Below, piece by piece: positions 22,441 through 35,100 of a stretch of 64,000 bases of DNA. Position 1 is the stretch's first letter. Each line of letters begins with the position of its first letter. The notes under the pieces were generated by a model. That model worked only from the letters and a program-made list of their open reading frames with translations, was not told the DNA's origin and made no database searches. Source of the stretch: Callaeas wilsoni (lineage: Eukaryota; Chordata; Aves; Passeriformes; Callaeidae). The position numbers and the translations under genes were made by a program. The stretch spans positions 62,001 to 126,000 of the forward strand of contig VWPU01014135.1 in the NCBI GenBank assembly GCA_013398955.1, in the 5' to 3' direction.

Positions 22441-25400
22441 TGGCTTAAAAATAAAGAAGTCTGTTTTTTTCTTTAACAGACTCCAGCACTTGACACAGTT
22501 GATAATACTTTTTCTCCACTGAGATTTACAGAACACCTGAATTTCCTCCCATTAATTGGGATGAATTGGGCAAAAGCACATCAGAGTATATCTACAGCTG
22601 CCTTTTAAAAACTGGCTAACTAAATTTTAAAAGTCTTAATCTTGGAACTTCTAGCTGGATAAAAAGCTTTGAAACAGAACATTCTGAAATTTATGAGCTC
22701 CCCTGCTACCAAAACCTTGCAAACTCAGTGCAGTAAGGATTATGGAGATTCCAAATTCCAGTGGTTGTTCAAATATGGCACTTTATTTTACCTGGATTGT
22801 ATTGACAGCTTCACCTGGAAATGAAATGGAATAAAGCATTCATTTCCAATAAAGTTAATTCTGTTACTGATTTTAGTTTCCATACCTATACACTTGGAAT
22901 TGTTCCCTCAGTGCTTTCAGAACCCACGATGAGGTGCTGCTTGACTGAGATGCTTAGGTTTCTATTGCTCTTTAAGTTATCAAGCAATTCTTAAAAGTGA
23001 TTAAAAAGAGTAATTGCCTAACTTAGTAACTCATGTAGCACCTCTAAGACCGTGTCTAAGCTATTCATCATAAAGCAAGCTTAGAATTCGCTGCATTCAC
23101 CTTTTAAACAACCTGTCATCGTTTATAATCTCAGCTTGCACTCCCCAATGTAAGAAACAAGATAATGTGCTAGGGTATGGTTAGATAGTGTTCTGGATGC
23201 AATGGAAACAGAAGAAAAGCAGACAAATACAGAAATAAGGTTACCACATCATTTTTAATCTATTTAACCGTAATTTCCATCAGGATGTCAGATCAGGTCC
23301 CATTTACAAATGAGCTATGGAATCACTGCATGGAAAATGAGTTAAGGAAGAGGTTGATATTAGCTCTGATTTTTTTTATTTTTGTCAGTTTAACTATAAC
23401 TTCAGTAAAGGAGGTATGGGTCTTTTTTTTAATTAATAGAGACCTAATATTTTCTTATAAAATTCTGTTGCATTGATTCTGATGTGCACACCATGCACGT
23501 TTAATGTCCATCTTCTCTTAGTGTTGGTCAGCACTCATGAGGAGCACTGACCAGGCAGCCCAATTGCCAGGTGAGCTGGGCTCTTTTCACTGACACAGAA
23601 AACTTTTCTCTCTTCAAGAGCTAGTGCTACCTTCTGATCCTCAAGTTCAGTTACTCATTTTCTTTTTCTTATTCTTGAGCCCAGCTCAGCAGAATTTATT
23701 TTCTCTTGAACACAGTGACCCCCAGTTCCAACTGTGCTGTCTAGGAAAGATTCAGCAGAACATTTTATACTTTCTTTTCTGAAGTACCTCAGACTTCTTA
23801 ATTATCCAAGTCATAATTTTCTGATCCAAAGTCACAGGAAAAGGACAAGCACAGAATAGGTCTTGGAAATTATTATCAGCTTCATCCAAATATGATAAAG
23901 TTTTAATATACATTTTATTTTAAGTCTTTTTAGATATTTTACCTAATTTAAAATGAAAATTACTAAATTACTTCTTCAGAAAATAGGAGTAATGTAGTCA
24001 TTAAAACTGACTTTATTCAATTCCCTTTAAGCATCCAGGAAAAGTACCCAAACACAAAAAGGAGGGACCCCTTTTAGTTCCAGCACATCACAAGACAGTG
24101 CAGATTATCCTCATGGGCTGAAACCCAATGAAAAATTCACCTTCCAGATCCTCCTTAAGGAGTCAGGGAAAGATCAGAACCATGGAGGATGAAGGCATGG
24201 CAGAGAAGAGCAATAATTTTTTGAAATAGGATGAACCCTGCAGAGCCTGATCCCCATCAGATCCCAGTTATTTCAAAATGTTAATGGCTCTGAAACACAA
24301 TTTTTTTACCTCAATCCTCTGCAGAATTTTTATTTAATTTATATCCATCTCCTAGGCTCTTACTGGTAGAGTTGTTTGAATTTTCAAGCTTGATTATCCC
24401 TTGTATATCAAAGGAATGGGAAGACATATGTACCCATATAAAATCAGGGGGCATCATCTCTCTTTTGTGCTGAATAGATGCCACTTAGCCAGCACCAGAT
24501 GGAGAAGAATCATAAATCCCATCCTGGCTCACTCAAAAAATATTTCCAGCCACACATTGTTTGAAATTCCAGATCCTTCCTTTAGTCCTAAAAAACCCTC
24601 TTGATCTTTGTCCAGGTTACTGAAGATTTAAGAGAGCCTGTGCCCCCCTGGGCTTCAGCTAAAATCATTTATTCTTAGGCAGCTTTTCCTTACCAGGTCC
24701 AAAACCTGCTGGATTATTTTTGCAATTGGCAATTTGGCAATTTCTTACGTCTAAAGATGCCACAGATGCTGCAAACTCATTTAATCGCAATTGAAGATTC
24801 TTTTTTTTTTGTGTTTTGAACTGTTAATGTGCCATTTCTGTCCTTTGCTGGTTATGAGTGTATCATCAGATGATAACAAGCTCCAATATGAGTTTAGGCT
24901 GTATATTCCTTTATTTCTTGCTGTAAATCATGGAGAGGTAGTAGACAGCTAATTTTTAATCGGGGAGTTTTTTTCACATTGGAATCTTCATACTCTCCAT
25001 GATCTTCTAAAGGAAGCGTTTAAAATCTGTTTAGCAATAGTTAAATTCTTAATTGTTTTTAAAAGTAATGTATAGGTTTTAAATCTTGTAAGAAGTATTC
25101 TCCTGCTACCAGGTTTTAAGAATTATTCACTGAAACCAGGCAGAGCTGTCGAAGTCCCAGCGGCCCAATGAAGCACTGATGACATTGCTACCAAAATTGT
25201 TGTGGAGATTTGGCTGTCAGTGTTCAGCTTTCGCTGTGAACCCACCAGTTAACACAGAAAAACCCCACCTAAAGTGCCGTGGCTTCCCTCCTCACTGCAT
25301 CTTTGTTTCATAACCAGGCCTTGATGCTGTGAACAATTTAGAATGTCTATATTGATTAAACCTTAGGAGTCTTCACTTTAAATTCTAGCCGGTATTCTGC

Positions 25401-28400
25401 AGACTATAATGAACATTACCGAATGCACGGTGTCTTCTGGGAAACGCCTTGAGATTATCAACTTTAATTTCCCCTAGGAAGTTCTTACAGCAGTGCAATC
25501 AAGCCAACTTTTACTCTCTGTAATGGAATAAGATTTAATCTGCAATTTTTAAACCACCAACATTTCCTAATTTTCTTCTTTAAAAAAGGAGGTTTGCTCT
25601 GGTTTTAGGCTCCTGCTAGACTTTTTCTCATCGTGCAAGTAATGAATATTCCATCCCTTTTTAGCATGCTGAATGGGTACAAGCAGCTTTAAGCCTATGG
25701 TTCATAAGGAATTTATGTCAATATTGCAATTAAATCCTGTCTGTCATAATAGGTGACCTTTAATCTAGTGTCTATTGAGTCCCTAATCTCTCAGATTGTA
25801 ACTGAGTGATGGAGATGCAAGACTTCATGAAAGAAAGGCAGATCATAAGAAAATAATTATTTTTTGTGTAAACTGTGATTTTCCAATTACTACTCTCAGC
25901 TGGGACAGAGAAATATCTAACTCATGAAACGTTCTGATCCAAAATTAATCCTTTTGTAACTGCACCTCTTTTGATTAAAGACTAATTTTTCTTTCTTCAG
26001 ACAAAATCCTCAACCCTTGCGGTAATTTTAATGTAATTTTTTTTCTTTCCCAGTATATCATTACAGTATAAATATTTTGATAAATACAGGTTTAGCAATA
26101 TAGAGAGGTATTCAGATAAATAATCATTAGATTTATATTATTATCTATAAATATTGCTTTGATGGCAAAGTGTATCTGGCAAAAATGTCCCTCAATAGTG
26201 TGAAAGATTTCTTTTTTTCAATTTATGAAGTAAATATCCAATTTTTAAAATTAATACTTATGAGATATGTAAAAATGGCTGTAGATGCTTAATATAGGGT
26301 TTAAGGTTTTGGTGATATGGCATGTGAACAATAAAATAGGGATAAAGCTTGAGTGGCCAGAAATTTTTGACAAATATGGGTGGAAACATTTGTATCACAG
26401 AAGAGACATTTTTTAAGATTAAATGTGCTCACAAGTCTGTGCTTGTGCCAACAGAACCATGCAAGAAAATTGCCAACTGTCACAGTGATCTTGTTTGCAA
26501 AGTAATTTGAAATGTAATGACCAAAAGTGCAGGGTCAGGATGAGGTGTTTAGGTTTTTTTACTTAAACTACTGTTTTCTCCTACTTATGTTTTTGTTTCT
26601 AATTTCTGAATTTGCTTCTATTTCCCAACACTGATAATAGTGAAAAAATACATTCTCAAATTATCTTTGTAGAAATACATAGTTTTCAGATGCTGAAGTA
26701 CAGCAACCTTATTTAGAGCTATTATGGGATATTTTAAGCTTCCAATATCTCCTGTTTGACGATGGAGAGCAGACATGGCTTGGATGTAAACCATTTAATT
26801 TAAATGCCCTCCCCAGGGGACAGTTCATCAGTGCTTTGGTCACTCAGCAATGGTGTCAGGATCCCTTCGAGGGGAAACCAGACAAATAAAACCAAATCAG
26901 GGTAAACCATGGATAGTTTCTTAATTAGTTCATTCAAGATTATTCTCTTCATTCTGCACTACACTGATATTTTTAAGATGTAAATAGATGAGCCTCCTGG
27001 TCAGGGAGTTTCCTACCGTGTCATAGAGCATTGTTCCTTTGCTAAGGGTGAACCAAGACTGGGGTGCAAACAAAGCAAATTTAAATGTGCATCAAACACA
27101 GCTTAAAAATCCATATTTTGGAGTTTGCTTTTTACAATCTTTACATTATAAAACTAGATTAATTAAAAAGAAATTTTGACTTAGAAGCTCGAAACATTTG
27201 ATTAACTTGTGCTGTACTGCAGAACTTTAAATCCAAAAACTACAGATTGAATTACTTAGGTTCTTTAACCCTTGAAACAGAACCTCATTTATATGGATAT
27301 GGTCTCACTGAATATAAAGATTTCAGTGATTTGTTTATATTATTTTCTTTTTAAATTCCAGCAGGGTGGAATTGAGCTCAGAAATTGCCAAACCACCTCC
27401 CGTATTTCCTTTAAATCTACTCAAGAAACTATAGTTAAGACATGAACATCCTTCGTAAACTGTGAATGAGATCAGCTCACTTCATGAACTTAAAATTATA
27501 AGAAAATCTTTTTTAAGATTGAAGTATTTGAGTTTTCAATCTCCTTGGCATGGGCAATGTCAAGAGAGTGCCCCAGAGGAATTTGAAAGAAATCCATGCA
27601 GTTGTCACCCATAAATGAAAGAAGTCTTATAAATAACATCTGAAGGATAAATTAGAGGTTTTTCAGGAGAACCAGGGGAGATAGAGACACAAAAGCAAAA
27701 GGGGGAAAGATTTTAATAAATGGTGTGTCAGTAGGCATGGAAGGGGGCTGGTAGGTGAACAGGGAGGAGAAGGAGGATTCCTCCTCTATTTCTACTTCAA
27801 AGAGACTATTAGAGACTTAGATTGGTTCTGGTGGAGTGGGAGGGATGGGTCACTGATTTGAGAGAGATCTGAAGGTGCATCACAAATGAAAAGCTTTAAT
27901 CAGAATAGGAACGAGACAGAGGCAAGAACTGAAAAAATAACTGGAAACACACATATGGCAAAGTTTCTTTTATAGATGAGCGAAGTTCTGTTTTATTTTA
28001 TGGCAAATGGGAAAGAGCTACAAAGGCAAAGAAAGGTTCCTTTGCCCAGTTCCTCCATATTGACACACACAGGCACAAATGGAAGCTTAAATGTCACACC
28101 AATAGAGAGAATAATCAAAAGCAGAGGGAATGCTGCTGGGTTTACAAGCATGAGACCAAAGATGAGACTTGTGAGTTGTTGCTGTCCCTTTAGAAAAGTG
28201 GGAGATGTGAAAAAGAGGGAATCTTTGATTCTGTGGCTGTGGTGTGACAATGTTATGGGCTGTCGTGGAAAGTCAGTGGCAGCATGGTGCAATCTGTCAG
28301 CGTGAGCTGAACGGCGCCAGGACTGCTCCAGAAGAAGCAGGAGGAACAATAGTTAACTGTAGAAGAGGGCAAACCAACACACAGACCATCCTTTTGTGAG

Positions 28401-30252
28401 TAGCTAAAACTTTTTTTCTTTTTTTCCCCTCAAACCATACAGAAATGGTTCACCAGGAAATCTCCATTGTGCGAAAATAAGCACCTCTGTGTGAATACAG
28501 TCCAGAAGATGTCAGGTACATATTTGCCCTCTTCAAGTAATTTTTTGCTTAAAGTATTTTTCTCCTTGCTCTCCAATCCTTGAAGCTCTTAGCTAAAAAG
28601 TTCCTAACGGTGGATACAAGTTTCATAAATGCCAAGACAGTTTTGCAGTATGAATTTAAAACCTGTCTTGAACGAAAATAATTGATATTTTGTAGGTTGT
28701 TCATGTTGTTTATGTAGGTCCCTAATCACTTGAAGTATGTTTAAGCTTTTAAACTGATACTTAGTTCTTTCAAATGAGTAAATTAATCTCCTGGGTACAC
28801 AGCAGCTCGGCATACCTGGGGTCGCAGTGCAGAAAGTTATTTTTGTTGCTATCTACAGATTGTCTTGACATGCAGCATATACCCACAGGGTCAGAAGAAT
28901 TGCCCTCTGATTACATGTACAATAATCTGGATCTCCCAAGGTGTTCAAGTGGTTAATTAAATATCAAGTAATTGCTAAAACTACTAAGTGACATTTAATT
29001 AGTATGTTAATTGATATCAAATTTGCTCTCACTATCTTGTTTTATGTTAATAAAATCCCTAAACATTTCTTCGGAGCAGATTAGGAAACAATGTGCTGCA
29101 AATGTACTAATGCAAAACAGCCTAAAGCATCACTTCTGCTTGTGGAAGGTAACTTCTGACTTCAGTTTTTATCCCAGCTGTGATACTTTCTCTATCTTTA
29201 AACTTACTTGGTGCTCAGGGTATATTATATTTCATAGCATAGACCTCTCTTGGTATGGATTTTGACTTTTTTAATCCTGTAATCTCTTAGACATCTATCA
29301 AAAGTGGGATAACTTAAGATGGTCTAGGGCTGCCTCTGTTCCCTTGGGTAGCGACAGCCAGGGGTGTGGGGAATGGGGAGTGCCTCCAGGGCTGATGTCA
29401 GGGATGTATTTCAGCCTCCCGGTGTGGGGTGGGGAAATCCGTGCTTCACACATAGCACGGAATTGCCAGAATCACCACGCTGATCAGCTCACGATTCTGC
29501 AGCAGCAAAATGCTGCCTCAGTGTCAGCTCACACAGGGAAGTTCCCCTCCTCCTCTCCGAGAGGAAACAGCCGTGCTTTGCCTTTCAGCTTGAGTCTTCC
29601 AAAAAAGCTTCACAGCTCTAATATTGAAAAGAAATATGCTTTTAGGCTTGTGGCCAGAAAAAGACTGACTGAACTCCAGAATGACAAGAGCCCCAAGCTT
29701 GTCCTTCCTTTCAACCACTAAAATGTTCCCAGTGGCCTCATCAGGAACAGGTGAACTGTCCAAAGTTGAATCCACTAAGAGAAAAAGTTGTTTTCCTATC
29801 ATTTAATTGGAGAACACACTAGGCAAAAAAAAAAAATCCTATGAATATTCATATGAATTTTTAAATTAATTCCTTTCAGCTGTGCTCATGCCTTTTTTGT
29901 GTCAGCTTTTTGTGGAGTTTCTTCTGCATTTTATTGGTGCCAATGCACAGAGAGAGCTGGTTTTATATTCAGGATCACAAAAAAAGCCAAGTCTAATTTA
30001 TTCTCCATGAACATTCACACCCAATTACTTCAGAAGAGTCCAACCAGGGAATAGAAACAATGGGGTATGACCACGCAAGGGAAACTACAGAGCTCTGATG
30101 CTAACCTTCCTCAGCTCCAAAATCTGGAACAGACATGGAGGCAATCTGAGCACTGTAAAGGGAAGCTGCTAGAGGAGGGACTGGCAGAGAACTTTGAATT
30201 AGGAATAAAGAAAACTGTGATCTGTTTATTCATGGATATGTCACAGGACCAC
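22441..30252. other. Long unique AT-rich stretch, no gene or transposon seen
   Basis: Nearly 8 kb without a repeat I can name. Parts read like conserved non-coding DNA: 23010-23160, and especially 25130-25830 with CAATATTGCAATTAAA and GAGATTATCAACTTTAATTT. Open frames reach about 125 codons (29344-29721) without domains. The long repeat-free span is consistent with selection against insertions around regulatory DNA, but that is inference. Confidence 0.45.
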
Positions 30253-30277
30253 AAAAAAAAAAAAAAAAAGAAAAAAG
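30253..30277. repeat. Poly(A) tract
   Basis: Seventeen A, then G, then six A. No retroposon body or processed pseudogene is recognised immediately upstream. Confidence 0.85.
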
Positions 30278-31293
30278 GAGGAAAAATTGATGAGAGCAAT
30301 TATTCATTGCAAAGTACTCAGTTCTAGTTATATGTCATCAAAATACTGCAACAGAACTAAGAATCAGCAGAATGATCTTGATAGGCAAATTGTGACACTG
30401 ATTTTCGACTACTTTTGGATTGATTGATTTGAACTTCTGTGGTTTTTTATGGATGACGTTGCTTTAGATTTCACAAATAGTTTCACACAATGTATTTTTG
30501 TAAGTTTCCCTTTGGATATATGGTGATAATCCCCATTCACTAATAGAATAGTTTTTAGCAAGTGAAATATTTGAAACCTGCTATAATGCAAAATGGATTT
30601 ATTGCTGAATTTGTATGCAGCCCTTCTATCTGTTCAGAATGTCCTCTGCAAAGTTAATACTGGTTGTACAACTCGTATACACCGAAGTAATGATACATAA
30701 ACCTGTAAACATGAATAATACATATGAACTGTAGCCTATTTAGGTTTGTGTAGACTTAAATTCTTGAAAAAACCTACCCAAAAAATTCAGAGATGGCATG
30801 TTTATCTACAAAAAAAATCTTCAAACAAACTTGTCACAGGAGATAAAAGCATTGCTGCTATTTGAGTCCCCTTCTGCCTTGTCCATTAGCCTTTGCAGAT
30901 AGTGTCAGCTCCAAAAGTATTTTAAAATACATCCCACTCCCCGCTAGCTGACATGGCTCTTTGTGGTAACTATCACCCTCAAATGCTCTCTTATCTCCCA
31001 GCTGTCTTTCTCTGCTTTCCACCTCATCTTATTCAGTGCCTCAAGGCCTTTGCCTCGAGCTTGTGTTGTTCTGCCTCCCCCTGCACCTTCGAGGGTCTCC
31101 AAGCTCCAGCTCCAGCCCCGACGTCCCTCTCGGCCATGTGTCCTCCTGCAGCTCCCCAAGCTCTGCGGAAAGGCCGCAAATCCTGATGTTATTGCCAGAT
31201 CATTGGAAAAACGATGGATTTTGGATCCCCTCAGGAATTCAGCAGAAGCCGGTGCTTCCCACAACAGCTAGACACAGCTGAGCAGCTTCTCAC
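30278..31293. other. Unique sequence, becoming GC-richer toward the minisatellite
   Basis: The left part is AT-rich. From about 31000 to 31200 it is C-rich with several CpGs (CCCCGACGTCCC). Open frames of about 100 codons exist on both strands, with no known domain. No gene supported. Confidence 0.5.
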
Positions 31294-31668
31294 CCCAAAG
31301 AGCAGCTCCAGCTCGCTCTGAGGGACTGCAGGAGACACTCGGTGCCCAAAGAGCAGCTCCAGCTCGCTCTGAGGGACTGCAGGAGACGCTCGGTGCCCAA
31401 AGAGCAGCTCCAGCTCGCTCTGAGGGACTGCAGGAGACGCTCGGTGCCCAAAGAGCAGCTCCAGCTCGCTCTGAGGGACTGCAGGAGACGCTCGGTGCCC
31501 AAAGAGCAGCTCCAGCTCGCTCTGAGGGACTGCAGGAGACACTCGGTGCCCAAAGAGCAGCTCCAGCTTGCTCTGATGGACTTCATGAGACTCCCGGTAC
31601 CCAAAGGGCAGCTCCACCTCCCTCTCACGGAGTGCAGCAGACCCTCGGTGCCCAAAGAGCAGCTCCTT
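31294..31668. repeat. 51-bp minisatellite, seven copies plus a partial eighth
   Basis: Units start at 31294, 31345, 31396, 31447, 31498, 31549, 31600 and 31651 (partial), each opening CCCAAAGAGCAGCTCCAGCT. Copies 1 and 5 appear identical, as do copies 2-4. The two groups differ by a single CpG/CpA change (GACGCTCGG versus GACACTCGG). Copies 6-8 are increasingly diverged. Because 51 is divisible by three, translation repeats every 17 residues, for example PKEQLQLALRDCRRRSV on the plus strand and SELELLFGHR- on the minus strand, which creates long but probably meaningless open frames. A plus-strand CR1 starts about 70 bp downstream. Confidence 0.95.
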
Positions 31669-31737
31669 GCTGGGAGCCCCAGGAGCTCTGCAGAGCCTGA
31701 GCCCGAGGCCAGCATGGCACAGTCAAAGAAAAGCTTG

Positions 31738-32115
31738 TGATGAGAGCCTGGAGAAGAGAAGGCTCTGGGGAGACCTTAGAGCACCTCCCAGTGCCTGAAG
31801 GGGCTCCAAGAGAGCTGGAGAGGGACTTTGGACAAGGGTCTGGTGTGACAGAGTGGGGGAAATGACCTTAAGCTGACACAGGGCAGGTTTACAATAGATA
31901 TTAGGAAGAAATTCTTCCTTGTGAGGCCCTGGCCCCTGGCACAGGGTGCCCAGAGCAGCTGTGGCTGCCCCTGGATCCCGGGCAGTGCCCAAGGCCAGGC
32001 TGGATGGGGCGTGGAGCAACGTGGGCTAGTGGAAGGTGTCCCTGCCCATGGCAGGGGGTGGAATGGGATGGGCTTTCAGGTCTCTTCCAACCCAAACCAT
32101 TCTGGGATTCTGTGA
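31738..32115 (+). repeat. CR1 LINE, plus strand, about 380 bp with 3' end
   Basis: Begins at GAGAGCCTGGAGAAGAGAAGG (last ORF2 codons), then CAGTGCCTGAAGGGGCTCC, GGAGAGGGACTTTGGACAAG, a diverged AGATATTAGGAAGAAATTCT block, AGTGGAAGGTGTCCCTGCCC, and the terminus CATTCTGGGATTCTGTGAGT. All blocks are in the CR1 order, with small deletions. The 5' truncation at about 31738 lies close to the end of the 51-bp minisatellite. Confidence 0.95.
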
Positions 32116-35100
32116 GTAACCCATTGCCTTCAGATGGGAGTGTGAAGCCTGAACCTGTGCAGGACCTGCTGCTGGCTCCAGCAGTGCTCGGCTCCGCTCC
32201 TCCCTCTCCTTGTCCAGCACTTTGTGGTTGCAGCTTCTTCGTGCTCAGACAATTTCCAATCCTTATTGGATGCGCGTTTCCTCCACCGCCGGCCATGCTC
32301 CCTGGTAATTCCAAACAGCCCTGCTGCATGCTACAGGCCTCATGTACACCTTTATGGATAGCCAAAAAATAAGTATGTGGGTACCTAAACCTTCTGATAA
32401 GGAAAGGATGTTTTACATACCCTGACTCTGACAGAGTTCTTCAATCCACATTTCATTATTTTATCCTTTGAATAATAACATAATTACTCGTCTTTGGATT
32501 CTCTTATTTTAGCCATGATTATTTTTTCTCTAGAGAAGATTAATGTTGGATTACTGATTTTGTATTCCAAAGTCTTCTGGTAAGGGCTGGAGTATGAGAA
32601 ATGTCTCTCTTAGTTGTAATTGCTGTTTGCTTTGAGTATGATTTTGGGCCTGTCTTCCAGGAAATTACAGAGCTGAAAACGCAATAGTACTTTGGGCTGT
32701 AAATCCACCAACACTGATGTTAATGCTTTACAGCGTTGCTGGTGTTTCATTTTTGTTGCAATATCAGAAAAGTGACCAGTGTTTACCAAGAGTTAAGCCA
32801 GTAGTTTGATTATTTTCCACATTGCTAATATGATTTCAATTGTTTCAATTATATTTGTTCAGGCATGAAATGCATTATGGATCATTCAGTTAATTAAGAG
32901 ATGTAGTTTGCTTTAAGTCCTTTGTCCAGCAATGTAAATCTAAACCCACCAGTTAAAACCTGCCAATGTTAAATAAAAGTTGAAGCACCCACCTGTATAA
33001 TGAAATTGGCCTTACAGCTCTGCCTGCAGCAATGCAGCTGCAACAGGTCCTAGTTTGCAGGTAGATGATAATATATTTTACTTACCTAAAGCTTTCCAAT
33101 ATCTATAGTTTAGAAGATCTGATATTTAGCTTATAAATGCATACTCTGAGTGTATATATCTGTGTACGTGTTTGTATAATATTCTAATCACTATCTTTTT
33201 TTAATTTGCTTACTACCAAACCTCAAAAAACTGCTGTTCACATCTATCCACACAAGTAACAGTGATCTTTCCATGTGTATAAATATGTAAGCATGAAAAT
33301 TTAGGCCTGACAAGTTCCTGTTCAAAGGTGGTGGAGTGGGAGTCTTCAGATGGAAATCTGGACCCTCCTGAGCCCCTGACAGGCTCACAAGGGGTGTGTT
33401 TGGGGTCCCATGAGTGAAAATACACCCACTGTACACCCAGGGAGAGCACAGACCCCGCTGCTGCAGGTGCAGCAAGGCCACGGGGCAGGGCACGGTCCCA
33501 TTCTCCACCAGCCACGGTGGCTGTTGTGATAAAGCTGCACAGGGAAAAGGGTTCTTTCTGATTTCCTTCGGCACAACCTGGCTGATTAACGGTGTGTAAC
33601 TAAAGGATCTGCCATGCAAAGGCTGTGGGAGCAGCTCTTGCCACCAGGAGTTGTGTTTTCTCCGAGCTGCCTCTGAAACAGCCGGCTGGGGAGCCCACTC
33701 TGCACCTTTGAGTACTTGTACGTCTTCTTCATGAATTCATTTGCTCTTTAATCTTATTTACGGAACCGCCTGAAGTGTTGGAGATGAATTTTTACCAAAA
33801 TGTCATTCTGAGTCAGGGCCTTGTATGGGATATTTCAGATTAGCAAATTTGGGAAAAGATGAAACCAATGTTATAAAGATTGTGCTGAGTGCTCTTAAAA
33901 AGGATAGAGCTCTGCCAACAGAATCCCCAGTAGATATAAGTGTGGCATAAAATTGCTGAAAAAATACACTCCAGAAGAATAGAGAGTTTGATTAGAAAGT
34001 TTGCTGTGGTGTGAAACTAATCTAAATAGATTTTATACATTTTAGCCACTTTTTTAGTATGGAATTTAAGAACCATCACAGTGCTCCCCATAATCTAGTT
34101 TTGAAAGGATTTTTTTTTCATCTCTTTAATGAAATAAATCTAACAGGTTTTGTTTAAGATTCTTACAGTTTTCAGGACATGATTGAATATATATTCCATC
34201 ATGGTGAATCTTGTACAAGAAGAAACTGAATTTGTTGTTGGCCATAGAAAAAATATTATCTATATCGAATCCATTTTGTACGGTTAAAAGCAGGTTTTGA
34301 AATATCCAGAGGAGGTGGATTTTTTGAAGGAATTAATTCAAGTACCCTGTTCCTAATAACTATATTACTCAATTGCAGTTGCAAATTCTGATCTGAAACT
34401 CTGGTTAAGAAAATAAAAATAGTAGGTGTGGTGTCTGAGTACATGGCAGAGGTAAATAAATTTTGAGTCTTGCCCTGTGGGTCTGCTCTAAGCTTAGGGC
34501 GAGTTCATGAGAGTTTCCTTCATTGATTTAAGTGGGCTACAGGTTCTCTTCTAAATGTAGACTCCCCCCAAAGTGATAAATCATTATTTGAAGGAATTTA
34601 GCATCAAAATCCTCATGAAGCCAGATGTAAAAGAAAATCTAACAGAATCCCATCTCTGAGTATTTATGAACCATTCTTCTCCAACAGTTCAGTTAGAAAA
34701 GGAGTGGATACCTGATATTTGGTCTAATAAGGATATTTCTCTCTAGTTCTAAAAGTGTCTGCAAAGAAACCCGGTTTCTCCTGCTGTTTTGTAGCTGTTT
34801 TAAGACAGAATTTTCTGGTCTCTAGGGCTGCTGCTCTGGGTTGTTTCAGGGGCATTAGAATCCCATTACAGAAAAAAGAAACCCCATACAGCTTGGAGCT
34901 GAGCTCTCCTGAGGTCCTCTCGAAACTACTGAGGAACCCTGAGCGAAGGGATGTTCTTTTGTACTGCTCTTTCACGTCTGAAAGCATTTCTGCTTTAATT
35001 CATTCTCTTTACTTCTGCTGTGCTGAGTATTATTATAGTCTAGTGAGTTCCTGAAAGTGGGAAATGCCAAACAAACAGGTGTCAGACTTCAAAAGAAGCA

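Noticed and set aside
31231..31740. Frames of 128-141 codons through the 51-bp array, read as a repetitive protein
   Set aside because: They arise because the unit length is divisible by three and the unit lacks stops on both strands. No signal peptide, gene structure or flanking exon supports translation.
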